Positions 1 to 8,218 of a DNA stretch of 29,824 bases are shown here, piece after piece (within the stretch, counting starts at the first letter, position 1; every line of letters begins with the position of its first letter). The notes beneath the pieces were generated by a model that saw only the letters and a program-made list of their open reading frames with translations, had not been told where the DNA came from and did not search any database. The position numbers and the translations under genes are program-made. Origin of the DNA: JAZDLC01 sp043802345 (lineage in GTDB: Bacteria; Planctomycetota; B15-G4; JADJEK01); NCBI GenBank assembly GCA_043802345.1, contig JAZDLC010000235.1:1-29824 (forward strand), read 5' to 3'.

Positions 1-2316
1 GGTGATCAGCAGGCAGGCCAGGCTCAACTCCCGCGGCGAGTAGACGGCGTGTTCATACATACTGTCCAGCATGGCCCGCGCGGATTGAAAGTCGCCCATC
101 TCCAGACGGACCCTGGCGCACGCCAGGTGACCCGCCCCCAGGAATGTCTCCAGCTTCTGGGAAACGAACCGCGTGACGGGGAACTTCCAGGACAGTTCCG
201 CGTGGAAGAGCGCCCGTTCCAGATCGCCCGCTCGCAGATGAGCCTCGGCCAGCGCCACATTGGTGTGCGGGTCGAACTCCTGCTCTGGAACGCGCACCAG
301 ATAATCCAGGGCGGACGCTGTCTGATTCCTGCGGCTCAGGGAAATCCCGAGGCCTGTGAGGGAGTTGTGAGTCATCCCGCGCTCGCCGTCGTCAGCCTCG
401 ATCGCCTTCCGGAAGTGCTTCTCCGCACGCTCCGCGTTTCCCCTGAGAAGCTCGATCTGACCGAGGGTCGCGAGCGTGAGATGGTACGGCCGCGCACCTT
501 CCACCTCGAGCGCCCGCAGCAAGAGCGCCTCCGCCTCGACGGTCAGCTCCGGGTCGTCGTAGCTGCGGGCAAACAGGAACAGGGTGCGCCCGAGGTACGT
601 CAGCGCGGGCTCGTTATCGGGCCGCTGCGCCAGGACCTCCCGAAAGCCCTCGATCGCCTCCTCGAAGGTGCGCACCCGGCCGCCCTTGTAGAGCTGGTCG
701 AAGCGCGAGAGCGCCTGAAACAGGTGGGAGAGGTAGTGATCGGCGCGGAGACGGATCGGGGGCAGCGGCCCAGCCTTGGCGCCCAGGCTCTCCGGGGAGA
801 CACTGCGCAGAGCGAGGACCCCAGGGGCGAGTGGGTCCGGTCTCCCGGCAAGCTCGAGCTGACGGGCCGCCTCCGCGAGCAGTCCCTCTCGCCGGGGATC
901 CATCCGCGGGTCGAAGGACAGCCGCCAGGAGGTGACGCCCAGGAGGTAGCGCGCGTCCCGCTCGAGACGCGGCCTCGAGGCGGCCACGCAGCGGTCGACG
1001 CAGGTCCTCAGGTCGTCGGTCGCCGCTTCCAGACTGCCTTCCTGGAGTTCCTTTGCCGCCCGCAGCAGGGTCCACTCCGGCGCAGCGGGGTCTGCTTCCT
1101 TGCACCAGCGCCAGGGCGGCCGGGAGTTGCTGGGCCCCAGATAGGTCAGCATTCGGCCCAGCTCCAGGTAGTTCGTCTCGACCGCGAGGGTGCGGGCCGC
1201 TCGCTGTCCCACCTCGCTCCGGGCCAGGAGCAAGACCAGCACGACGGCCACAGCCGCCGCCAGCAGGGCCAGGCTGGCGAGTTGGTGGCGCCGGACCCAA
1301 CGGGCCGCGACTCGATGCAAAACAGGCGGTCGGACCAGCACCGCCTCGCCGGCCAGCAGTCGCCGCAGGTCCGCGGACAGCTCCGACATCTGCTGGTACC
1401 GGTGGACCGGGTCCTTCTCCATCGCCTTCTGACAGATCAGCCTCAGGTCGCGAGGGGTCCGCGGGTTCAGCGTCCGCGGGTCCTTCGGCTCCTGGAACTG
1501 GATCTTCCCCAGGATCTCATGCGTGGAGCCGCCGTCGAACGGACGCTTCAACGTCAGGCACTCGTACAGCGTGACTCCGAGCGAGAAGATATCGGTTCGA
1601 TGATCCACACGATGCCCTCCCTCGTGGGCTTGCTCCGGGGACATGTAGTACGGTGTCCCCGCGAGACCGCGGCTGGCGGATGCGGTGCGTACCTCCTCCA
1701 GGGCCAGGCCGAAGTCCGAGACCTTGAGCTGGCCATCCTCGCCGAGCAGGATATTGGAAGGCTTTAGATCGCGATGGATGACGCCGGCCGAATGAGCATG
1801 CTGCACCGCGTCCGCCGCGTTGGCGATCCAGCGAGCCACGGTGCGCGGATACCCCCGAGGCAGTTCGCCTGACTGCCGCAGTTCTTCCAGCACGTCGGCC
1901 AGGGTGCGCCCTTCGCCCACGAGTTCCATGGCGATGTAGTGGACCCCGTCCACCTCTCCCACGTCATGAACGGTGACCAGCCCGGGATGTTGCAGGCGCC
2001 CCCCGGCCTGCGCCTCCCGCTGGAAAGTCCGCACGGCCCTTTCCGAGAGCCCCATGAGCGATGGCAGCACCTTGAGGGCGACCGGGCGGTTGAGCTTCAA
2101 CTGCACCGCCTCGTAGACCGTCGCCATCCCGCCCGACCCGATCTCCCGGACGATCCGGAAGCCGCCAACGATCTGCCCGCCGGGCGGCGAGACGCCAGCG
2201 GGCTCGTGTTCGCCGCCGTTCTCCGGCCCGATCTGCTGGAACAGCCGCTTCAGCTTGCTCTCGAACTGGGAGAATCGCTCCAGGTCGGCGTCGTCCGTCT
2301 GATCGTGTTCGTCCAT
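1..2316 (-). CDS. Membrane Ser/Thr protein kinase with TPR-like tail (3' end cut by window)
   Basis: Phosphorylates Ser/Thr on unidentified proteins; predicted inner-membrane with a cytoplasmic kinase domain. The frame is open for 772 codons from ATG at 2314-2316 to the window edge. A charged N-terminus (1-50) precedes a full Hanks-type kinase: Gly loop IGSGGMATVYEA (59-70), Lys82 in VALKVL, Glu101 in helix C, HRDLKPSN (181-188) with catalytic Asp183, DFG (201-203) and SPE (226-228). A single membrane segment (about 350-372, ASLALLAAAVAVVLVLLLA) follows. The remaining ~400 residues are alpha-helical and Ala/Leu-rich with TPR spacing (for example FEEAIEGFREVLAQRPDNEPAL), so they are probably a protein-protein interaction region. 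Divergent from the ECF sigma factor at 2427, a pairing known from Planctomycetes and relatives. The C-terminus is missing because of the window edge, not truncation. Kinase call is secure; the target is unknown. Confidence 0.95.
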   Translation of the reverse strand, partial: MDEHDQTDDADLERFSQFESKLKRLFQQIGPENGGEHEPAGVSPPGGQIVGGFRIVREIGSGGMATVYEAVQLKLNRPVALKVLPSLMGLSERAVRTFQREAQAGGRLQHPGLVTVHDVGEVDGVHYIAMELVGEGRTLADVLEELRQSGELPRGYPRTVARWIANAADAVQHAHSAGVIHRDLKPSNILLGEDGQLKVSDFGLALEEVRTASASRGLAGTPYYMSPEQAHEGGHRVDHRTDIFSLGVTLYECLTLKRPFDGGSTHEILGKIQFQEPKDPRTLNPRTPRDLRLICQKAMEKDPVHRYQQMSELSADLRRLLAGEAVLVRPPVLHRVAARWVRRHQLASLALLAAAVAVVLVLLLARSEVGQRAARTLAVETNYLELGRMLTYLGPSNSRPPWRWCKEADPAAPEWTLLRAAKELQEGSLEAATDDLRTCVDRCVAASRPRLERDARYLLGVTSWRLSFDPRMDPRREGLLAEAARQLELAGRPDPLAPGVLALRSVSPESLGAKAGPLPPIRLRADHYLSHLFQALSRFDQLYKGGRVRTFEEAIEGFREVLAQRPDNEPALTYLGRTLFLFARSYDDPELTVEAEALLLRALEVEGARPYHLTLATLGQIELLRGNAERAEKHFRKAIEADDGERGMTHNSLTGLGISLSRRNQTASALDYLVRVPEQEFDPHTNVALAEAHLRAGDLERALFHAELSWKFPVTRFVSQKLETFLGAGHLACARVRLEMGDFQSARAMLDSMYEHAVYSPRELSLACLLIT

Positions 2317-2426
2317 CGTCAGGCGTCCCGGTCCCCCGTCCCGAGCCTCGAGTATAGCAGGTTGCGCCCCTCTGGTATGATGCAGGCTGATCTCGAGGTG
2401 TGCGCACGTCTTCCCCGGGAGCCGCG
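2317..2426. promoter_or_regulatory. Divergent control region between kinase and ECF sigma genes
   Basis: A 110-bp gap separates the two divergent starts, so promoters for both should lie here or just inside. On the minus strand TATACT (complement of 2351-2356) resembles a -10 box for the kinase. On the plus strand TATGAT (2376-2381) resembles a -10 for the sigma gene. Neither has a convincing -35 at 16-18 bp, so an alternative sigma factor, perhaps the neighbouring one, is possible. Confidence 0.3.
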
Positions 2427-3026
2427 GTGAGCGATCTGGAACAGTCGGTCGGCGAAATGGTCTCCCGCGCGTTGAACGGTGACCAGGCCGCGATTGACAC
2501 TCTCTACCGCATCTACCAGCAGCGGTTGGTCGGCGTCGCCCACCGCAAGCTGGGGAACACCCTGCACGGCCTGATGGAGAGCGTCGATCTGGTGCAGTCG
2601 GTCTGGTCCGATATCCTCAAGGATCTGGACCAGTTCGAGGACCAGGGACCCGATTCCTTCTTCCGCTGGCTCCACGCCTGTCTGATCAGGAAGATCCACT
2701 CGAAGCGCCGCTACCACCAGGCGCAGAAGCGCGAGGCGAAGCGCACCTCCGCCTGGCCCGAAGCCGGCCTCGCGGGCCCCAGGGGAGCGTCCGATCCGAC
2801 CCCCAGTCAGAATGTCAGCGGTCTGGAATCGACCACCTCCCTGCAGCAGGCGCTCGACCGGTTTCCCGATCTCCAGCGCCAGGTGCTGATCCTCCGCATG
2901 CGGGACAGCCTGAGCTTCGGGGAGATCGGGGAGCGAGTCGGCAGGTCGGAGGAGGCGACGAAGAAGATCTACAGCCGCAGCCTGGCCAAGCTGATCGAGT
3001 TGCTCCCTTCCGACCTGCAGCCATGA
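2427..3026 (+). CDS. ECF-family RNA polymerase sigma factor
   Basis: Directs RNA polymerase to a specific promoter set. The protein (199 aa) has a sigma region 2 (about 15-90: DTLYRIYQQRLVGVA, then SVDLVQSVWSDILKDL and FFRWLHACLIRKIHSKRR), a Pro/Gly-rich linker, and a C-terminal region 4 helix-turn-helix (LQQALDRFPDLQRQVLILRM, then LSFGEIGERVGRS). I chose GTG at 2427 because GGAG lies 5 bases upstream. An in-frame GTG at 2400 would add nine residues but has a poorly placed Shine-Dalgarno sequence. No anti-sigma gene is adjacent. The divergent Ser/Thr kinase is the likely regulatory partner, as in known ECF groups linked to kinases, but that link is inferred from position. Length and domain order are normal for the family. 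Confidence 0.9.
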   Translation: MSDLEQSVGEMVSRALNGDQAAIDTLYRIYQQRLVGVAHRKLGNTLHGLMESVDLVQSVWSDILKDLDQFEDQGPDSFFRWLHACLIRKIHSKRRYHQAQKREAKRTSAWPEAGLAGPRGASDPTPSQNVSGLESTTSLQQALDRFPDLQRQVLILRMRDSLSFGEIGERVGRSEEATKKIYSRSLAKLIELLPSDLQP

Positions 3027-3054
3027 GACTCGTGTGGGCGCCGCCGAGAAGGAA

Positions 3055-3089
3055 GCCAGGCCACACCTCGTCAGGAAGCATGGCCTGGC
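3055..3089. terminator. Perfect 9-bp inverted repeat between convergent genes
   Basis: GCCAGGCCA (3055-3063) and TGGCCTGGC (3081-3089) are exact inverse complements with a 17-nt loop. The repeat lies in the 87-bp gap between the convergent sigma factor and beta-helix genes, where a bidirectional terminator would be expected. There is no T-run on either side, so intrinsic termination is uncertain. Confidence 0.35.
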
Positions 3090-3113
3090 GCGCGCCTGTG
3101 GTGAGTAGGCCCG

Positions 3114-5852
3114 CTAGTGAGTGACCGGGTTCACGAACGGGTAGTTATCCTGGTTGCTGCCGTACGGCACCTCGTACGGGTCGTCCACGAAGCCGTCGCC
3201 GTTCCCGTCCGGACCGGTGTGATTCGAATAGTGGTTCCCTCCTGACGGAGAGCCGTCGTCCCAGGTATTCACGCTCGTATCCTTCGCCTGAGTGGAATTG
3301 CTGAAGAAGTTGTTGTGGTGGATCGTGTTGAAGGCGCTCGACTCCCGCAGCTCCAGACCATACCGGTTGCTGATGAAGTCGTTGTGGATGAAGAGATTGT
3401 GCGTCGAGCGCAGCATGTCGATCCCGCTGTCGTTGTCTTCCAGCACGTTGTACGAGATCGTGTTGTTGTGCCTGGTGTTGAGCCAGATGCCGTCGTTGTT
3501 GCCGTAGCAGATGTTGTCGGTGATCAGGTTGCCGTTCGACTTGAGGTAGATTCCGGCTCCCCAGCTCGAGCCGCTGTGCTGTGCCTTGAACCCGCTGACC
3601 ACGCAGTCGTCCGCCGCAATGAAGATCGTGCTCCCGGTGCTGCCGCCTCCTCCATCCACAACCACCTGGGTCCGGTCCTGTCCTGTGAGTGTCAGGGTCT
3701 TGTTCACCACGACCTTCTCGGAGTAACTCCCCGCATAGACGTAGACCGTGCCGAACTCGGCACACGCCTCGACTCCGCCGCTGATGGTCGAGAAGTGGGT
3801 CAGTCCGTAGCCGGGCGTCGCAGGACTGAAGTTATCGTCCACCCAGACGTCCGCCGGTGGAGGGCGAATGACGACGAGGGGATACCGATCCTGATTGCCG
3901 CCCGCGCCTGGAATCGGATACGGGACGTCGCCGATGCCGTCCAGGTCGACGTCCGGGATGCTGACTCCGCCCCAGGAATTTCCGCCTGACGGGTACTCAT
4001 CGTCCCACTGGTTCGCACCATCGTCCGTGGCGTGAGTCCCGTTGCTCGTGAAAGTGTTGTGATAGATCCGGTTGCCCGAGGAGAGAGTGTCGCTTGCCAG
4101 GCCTGTCCCGTTCTGCTCCAGCGTGTTGTCGTGGATGCTGGAGTCGGTGGTCGAGAGAAGCTGAATCGCTTGCGAGGCGTTCGATTCGAACAGGCCCGAC
4201 CCCACCACCGCATCGATGCAACCTTCGAGGACCAAGCCACTCGCCCCTTGGCTCACGATGGTGTTTCCCGCGAGAACGGCTCCCGAGCAGGTCACGAGGC
4301 AGATTCCGTACAGGTTGTTCTGCACGTCGTTGTTCAGGAGATAGGAGGACTCGCACTGCTGAAGTCGGATGCCGTAGCCGTTCCCATCGAACAGGCAGGC
4401 GTCGGCTGAAACCCCGTTCGCAAGGTACCCCAGCAACCCGTCGTCATTCCCGTGGAATTCGCAGTCCGTGACACTGACACCAGCGGCCTCGACGTAGACG
4501 CCCCCACCCGATCCGTTCCAGAAGTCAATTCTGATGACCTCTACATCATCCGCCGTGATCGCGAGCGCGGGTCCCAGACCGGATGCATCGATCACGACCC
4601 CACTCGATCCAATGAGGCGGAGACTCTTGTTCACCACCACGTTCTCGTAGTAGGTGCCCGCGTAGACGAAGACCGAACCGCTCTCCGCCACGGCGTCGAC
4701 CCCTGCCTGGACGTTGTCGAAGGCCCAGATGCCCCAGCCATTGGTATTCTGGTCGAAACCCTGGTCCACGTAGGCGATCACGGTCGTGCCCAACCGAGGC
4801 TCCGTCAGAGGGTAGTGATCGAGATTCGAACCTCCTGCGATGGGCTGGGGCGTATCGCCGATCCCGTCCCCGTCCGCGTCCTCGCCGCCATAGTTGCTCC
4901 AGAAGTTTCCCCCCCCTGGATAGCCGCTGTCCCAGGTATTGACGCCGGAATCCATGGCCTGAACGACGTTGATCTGGAGCACGTTGTGATACAGCGCGTT
5001 GCCGCTGGCAGCAACAGAGTAGATCCCGATGCCGTTGTACTGGACGAGGTTCTGGATGATCGTGTTGGCCGAGGAGTACTCGATCCAAAGCGCTACTCCG
5101 TTCACGTGACCCAACAACTGATTCGAGTCAATCGTGTTGGAGTCACTCCAGGAGGTCAGCATGATGCCGGCGGCCGAGCTCCCGGCGACCTGGTTCTGGT
5201 TCACTTGGTTGCCTGTGGATCCCGCGAGATGGATCCCCGCCCCGCAGCTGACAATGAGATTGTCCATGACCAGGCTGCCGGTCGAGTTCTCGAGACCGAC
5301 GCCGATCCCACACCCTCCAATCGAGTTCTCGAGTACGGCGTTCTCCTGGCTCGACTCGAGGTAGATCCCGAACGCTCCGTCTCCGATCACATTGGCGCCG
5401 ATGACGCAGGAGTCGCCGCCCACCTCGATGCAGGCGTCGTCCGCATTCGTCCCCGACTCGCTGACCGTGAATCCGGTCACGGTGACCGAGTCCGCGCCCA
5501 CATGAATGACGTCGCCGACATGGCCACCCCGCACGAAGGTCGTGTCGACCGCCTCCCCGATCAGGCTCAACGGCGTGGTGATTGCCACGTTCTCCGTGTA
5601 ATCACCGGAATGGACCAGCACGCTTCCGCCCGGCCGGCAGGCGTCCACTCCGTCCTGGATCTTGTCGAAGGCGTACGTACCCCAGCCGGGCGTTCCCGGT
5701 CCGAAGTTCTCGTCCACCACGATCGGGATGGGCGTGTGCGCCCCCTTCCCCTGCATTGAGCCGAGCGTGAGGATCTGTGCCTCGGCCGCTGAAGCGAGGA
5801 AGAGCAGCGTGAGTACGGCCCCAAGGCCGGAGGGATTCAGTCTACGTTTCAT
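3114..5852 (-). CDS. Secreted NosD-like parallel beta-helix protein, three tandem modules
   Basis: Exported 912-aa protein of unknown substrate. ATG at 5852 follows GGAAGGAG by 8 bases. A signal peptide (1-25, ending ASAAEA) precedes three modules at about 45-350, 360-657 and 669-906. Each opens with V(D)(D/E)xxF....GxGxxxF..I..GV(D/E)A, then (V/Y)xxGxYxENV and an LxLIG-type turn. Each continues as NosD/PbH1 right-handed beta-helix turns (N-T-I, G-I-x-L, N-x-I rungs) and closes with an NxWD..YPSGGN-like segment and an Asp-rich D.DGDGIGD loop that could bind Ca2+. The third loop is altered to DGNGDGFVD. Such folds occur in carbohydrate-active or adhesive surface proteins and in NosD. No catalytic residues, copper motif or sorting signal are evident, and no nos genes are nearby. 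Function is unknown; the fold is confident. Confidence 0.9.
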   Translation of the reverse strand: MKRRLNPSGLGAVLTLLFLASAAEAQILTLGSMQGKGAHTPIPIVVDENFGPGTPGWGTYAFDKIQDGVDACRPGGSVLVHSGDYTENVAITTPLSLIGEAVDTTFVRGGHVGDVIHVGADSVTVTGFTVSESGTNADDACIEVGGDSCVIGANVIGDGAFGIYLESSQENAVLENSIGGCGIGVGLENSTGSLVMDNLIVSCGAGIHLAGSTGNQVNQNQVAGSSAAGIMLTSWSDSNTIDSNQLLGHVNGVALWIEYSSANTIIQNLVQYNGIGIYSVAASGNALYHNVLQINVVQAMDSGVNTWDSGYPGGGNFWSNYGGEDADGDGIGDTPQPIAGGSNLDHYPLTEPRLGTTVIAYVDQGFDQNTNGWGIWAFDNVQAGVDAVAESGSVFVYAGTYYENVVVNKSLRLIGSSGVVIDASGLGPALAITADDVEVIRIDFWNGSGGGVYVEAAGVSVTDCEFHGNDDGLLGYLANGVSADACLFDGNGYGIRLQQCESSYLLNNDVQNNLYGICLVTCSGAVLAGNTIVSQGASGLVLEGCIDAVVGSGLFESNASQAIQLLSTTDSSIHDNTLEQNGTGLASDTLSSGNRIYHNTFTSNGTHATDDGANQWDDEYPSGGNSWGGVSIPDVDLDGIGDVPYPIPGAGGNQDRYPLVVIRPPPADVWVDDNFSPATPGYGLTHFSTISGGVEACAEFGTVYVYAGSYSEKVVVNKTLTLTGQDRTQVVVDGGGGSTGSTIFIAADDCVVSGFKAQHSGSSWGAGIYLKSNGNLITDNICYGNNDGIWLNTRHNNTISYNVLEDNDSGIDMLRSTHNLFIHNDFISNRYGLELRESSAFNTIHHNNFFSNSTQAKDTSVNTWDDGSPSGGNHYSNHTGPDGNGDGFVDDPYEVPYGSNQDNYPFVNPVTH

Positions 5853-6036
5853 CGCCGTCGCTCCTTCCGGGTCTGGCTTGAATCACCAGGGATCAGGCTT
5901 CTGACCCTCTCGAAGGAAATCCACGACCTGATCGGGACAGGAAAAACGCCCTGAAAACTGAAAAAACCAGCCTTCCTGGCCGGTAGCGCCCTTCCGGCCC
6001 GTCCTGCTGTATTCTGGACGCCCTGGAGGCAAGAAC
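5853..6036. promoter_or_regulatory. Divergent intergenic region with small inverted repeats
   Basis: Separates the starts of the beta-helix gene (minus) and the DUF1801 gene (plus). GATCAGG (5891-5897) pairs with CCTGATC (5927-5933), and GGCCGG (5978-5983) pairs with CCGGCC (5994-5999). Either could be an operator, but both are short enough to be chance at this GC content. TATTCT (6010-6015) could be a -10 box for the plus gene; no good -35 is seen. Confidence 0.25.
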
Positions 6037-6450
6037 ATGGCTGAGCCGAAGACGCAGCGAACCACTGCGAGTGTCGAGAAGTTCCTGAAGGGGGTCGCTG
6101 CGGACCGGCAGGACGACTGCCGGAAGATCATCGACCTGATGCAGAAGGCTACCGGCGAGCCGCCGGCGATGTGGGGTCCGAGCATCATCGGCTTCGGCAG
6201 CTACCATTACGTGTACGCGAGTGGGCGCGAGGGAGACTGGCCCGTCACCGGGTTCTCCCCCCGCAAGAAGGACTTCTCGCTCTACATCATGTCCGGATTC
6301 GACCGGTACGACGAACTGATGAAGAAGCTCGGCAGGCACAAGACCGGGAAGTCGTGCCTGTACATCAGGAAGCTGGAGGATGTGCACCTGCCGACGCTGA
6401 AGGAACTGGTGAAGAAGTCGGTGGCGCACATGCGGAAGACGTACAGGTAG
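6037..6450 (+). CDS. DUF1801 (YdhG-like) domain protein
   Basis: Small 137-aa cytoplasmic protein matching the DUF1801 / YdhG family. Recognisable features are the N-terminal SVEKFLKGV..DRQDDCRKIIDLM helix region, the central PPAMWGPSIIGFGSYHYVYA segment (family hallmark: MWG.SIIGFG.Y.Y.Y), the GFSPRKKDFSLYIM strand and the C-terminal GKSCLYIRKLEDV. GGAGG lies 7 bases before ATG 6037, supporting the start. No signal peptide or membrane segment. Members are common in bacteria and have no established biochemical role. It stands alone, divergent from the beta-helix gene and convergent with the galactokinase-like gene across a repeat-filled gap. Family assignment is strong; function is unknown. 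Confidence 0.88.
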   Translation: MAEPKTQRTTASVEKFLKGVAADRQDDCRKIIDLMQKATGEPPAMWGPSIIGFGSYHYVYASGREGDWPVTGFSPRKKDFSLYIMSGFDRYDELMKKLGRHKTGKSCLYIRKLEDVHLPTLKELVKKSVAHMRKTYR

Positions 6451-6463
6451 CGACCGATCCAGT

Positions 6464-6576
6464 CGCGTACTCGTACTCAGCGAAGCGGACCCCTCGTATT
6501 CGAATCGTGAGCTGCCAGGCTCGGTGGAGCGGACCCACGCAACGGAGTCCGGTTCGAGTACGAGTACGAGTACGAA
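6464..6576. repeat. Dispersed repeat, copy A (TACTCG...CGAGTA-bounded)
   Basis: About 113 bp. It starts with CGTACTCGTACTC and ends with GAGTACGAGTACGAGTACG, so the ends are inverted copies of a 6-bp tandem motif. The core GAATCGTGAGCTGCCAGG, then TGGAGCGGACC and ACGCAACGGA, recurs in copy B at 6686-6800. It is non-coding, in the gap between convergent genes. The shape resembles REP/MITE-like elements; no transposase is nearby. Confidence 0.75.
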
Positions 6577-6685
6577 ACGCGGTGCCCGGAGTCACTCGCC
6601 TTGCAGGTTCTGCAGCACTGCTCCCGCCGCCACCGTTGCCGGGTGCTCCGTGCCGAGTTCCCCATGAAGCACGCGAAAGGGACGC
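6577..6685. other. Spacer between repeat copies; possible gene remnant
   Basis: Together with the two repeat copies this fills the 367-bp gap between convergent genes. On the minus strand one frame reads RVLHGELGTEHPATVAAGAV and then a stop, which loosely resembles the LGPEHPxT segment of tetratricopeptide proteins. It is too short to call a gene; a decayed fragment is possible. Confidence 0.2.
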
Positions 6686-6800
6686 TTCGTACTCGTACTC
6701 GTACTCAGTCGCTTTAGCGACGGTACTCGTACTCGAATCGTGAGCTGCCAGGTTGGAGCGGACCAACGCAACGGAATCTGGTTCGAGTACGAGTACGAGG
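6686..6800. repeat. Dispersed repeat, copy B (TACTCG...CGAGTA-bounded)
   Basis: Second copy in the same orientation as copy A, about 110 bp downstream. It opens with CGTACTCGTACTCGTACTC, contains a perfect small hairpin GTCGCT-TT-AGCGAC (6708-6721) absent from copy A, then the shared core GAATCGTGAGCTGCCAGG, TTGGAGCGGACC and ACGCAACGGAA, and ends with GAGTACGAGTACGAGG. The arms could fold as a long imperfect stem. It ends 18 bp from the galactokinase stop, so it may form part of that gene's 3' end. Confidence 0.75.
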
Positions 6801-6817
6801 AGAGGGTCAACTGCCCG

Positions 6818-8218
6818 TCAGGTGGTCACCCTCCCAACGACCTCCACCCCACCCGAAGACCCCCGGAACAGGTAGGCATCCCTCCCCGTCCGCCGGGAGT
6901 ACTCGCACCTGACCCGCTCGACCGAATCGGCCCGCTCCCTTGCCGCGAGCACCGCGACCGTTCCGCCCGAGCCGCCGCCGGTGATCCGGGCGCCGAAGAG
7001 TCCCGCATCCGGGCCGGCCGCGAGGACCAATTCGACCAGCAGGTCGGTCCCGTCCGAGCCGAGTCCGCAGGCGCTGTAGCTCTCATGCGAGTCGAGCATC
7101 AACTCCCCCATGCGGACGAAGGTCGCGCGGGCCGGCGGCTCCTTCAGGAGGCGTTGAAACTCGCTCACGCGCGCATGCTCGTGGACCGGATGCGCCGTGG
7201 CGCTCTGCACGGCGTACTGCTGCTCCGCCGCGACCGAGGTGACGCTGTCGGTCGTGCTCCGGAACTCCCGCAGGAATTCCGCCCCGGAGATCCGTTCCGG
7301 GAACCGGCGGCGATAGCTCCGCTCGAACTCGTCCGGATCCAGATTGGCGAGATAGCCGTGCCAGCGCGGGTCCTCGATCTCGAGGCCGTCTTCGCCATCG
7401 CAAACGGCGAGACCCTCGAACGCAGCCAGCATCCGGTACCCCATGAAGGCGGCGGTCCGCACGGCGCCGTAGGCGGGGCCCGCCACGCTCCGCTTCACTC
7501 CCGAGTCGATGCCGAAGAAGCGAATCGCCTCGGGGGCGGGGATCGAACCGACGAGCTGCGCGGGCTGGCAGAGGAGCGCCAGCAGGTGTCCTTCCCGGCC
7601 GCAGGCCGAAGTCATCTGGTCCATGATGCCGCAAGGCGCCCCGACGACCCGGTTCTCCACGGTCTGGCAGAGATGCGCCAGATCCTCCGGTTCCAGGTGA
7701 AGCTCGAACGCCGCGGCGACGGCGGCCATGGCCGCGACTTCCACTGCCGCCGAGGAACTGACCCCCTTCCCCTCGGGGACCTCCGAGGAGACCAGCAGGC
7801 GAGCCCCCTCCTCGAAGACAATACCCCGCTCCCGGGCCAGCACGCAGAAGGCGCCGGCCACGTACCCGGCCCAGGCGGTTTCCGGATCGCGACGAAACAG
7901 CTCTCTCGCGCTGCGGTAGTCTTGCGGTCCGTCAGACGCTTCCAGCGCCGACAGTTCCACCGCGAAGTCGGCGGCAGCCCGCCCCGGGCTCTTGACCCGG
8001 ATGCGGCGCTCCGGATCGCGCTGAATCGCGACGAAGCAGGACTCCCGGATCGGCCACTCGAGAACCAATGATCCGGAGTAGTCGGCGATCCCCCCCATCA
8101 CATCGAGGCGACCCGGCGCCCGGGCGATCACGATCTCCCGGTCCTTCTCGAACAGCGCATCGCGCCCTCCTCGCAGGCGGTCGATCTGCTCCCGGAACTC
8201 CGCCAGGCTACGGCTCAC
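6818..8218 (-). CDS. galK: GHMP sugar kinase (galactokinase / L-arabinokinase-like)
   Basis: Predicted to phosphorylate a sugar at C1 with ATP, most likely galactose. The 466-aa protein has GHMP motifs in order: sugar-binding APGRLDVMGGIADYSGSLVL (34-53), ATP loop PEGKGVSSSAA (148-158), GIMDQ (197-201) with likely catalytic Asp200, and motif 3 GARITGGGSGGT (409-420). Classical galactokinases read GRVNLIGEHTDYN in motif 1. The version here (DVMGGIADYSGS) is the form I know from the kinase domain of plant L-arabinokinase, so arabinose is an alternative substrate. GTG at 8218 has GAGGAG 6 bases upstream and overlaps the end of galT by 11 bp, so translation is probably coupled. Gal-1-P production fits the galT partner. 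Family secure; substrate less so, and the gene symbol rests on context. Confidence 0.88.
   Translation of the reverse strand: MSRSLAEFREQIDRLRGGRDALFEKDREIVIARAPGRLDVMGGIADYSGSLVLEWPIRESCFVAIQRDPERRIRVKSPGRAAADFAVELSALEASDGPQDYRSARELFRRDPETAWAGYVAGAFCVLARERGIVFEEGARLLVSSEVPEGKGVSSSAAVEVAAMAAVAAAFELHLEPEDLAHLCQTVENRVVGAPCGIMDQMTSACGREGHLLALLCQPAQLVGSIPAPEAIRFFGIDSGVKRSVAGPAYGAVRTAAFMGYRMLAAFEGLAVCDGEDGLEIEDPRWHGYLANLDPDEFERSYRRRFPERISGAEFLREFRSTTDSVTSVAAEQQYAVQSATAHPVHEHARVSEFQRLLKEPPARATFVRMGELMLDSHESYSACGLGSDGTDLLVELVLAAGPDAGLFGARITGGGSGGTVAVLAARERADSVERVRCEYSRRTGRDAYLFRGSSGGVEVVGRVTT

Noticed and set aside
49..1767. Long open frame on the plus strand opposite the kinase
   Set aside because: It mirrors the kinase codons; its translation is Arg/Gln/Pro-rich with no domain, while the minus strand has a complete Hanks kinase.
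4452..5759. 435-codon plus-strand frame opposite the beta-helix gene
   Set aside because: Shadow; the minus frame has signal peptide, Shine-Dalgarno and repeated modules.
3114..5852. Assigning the beta-helix gene as nosD of nitrous oxide reduction
   Set aside because: No nosZ, nosF, nosY or nosL nearby, and the triple-module layout differs from NosD.
6464..6800. Possible CRISPR array from the repeated TACTCG units
   Set aside because: Only two long copies in direct order with dissimilar internal structure, no uniform short repeats and spacers, and no cas genes.
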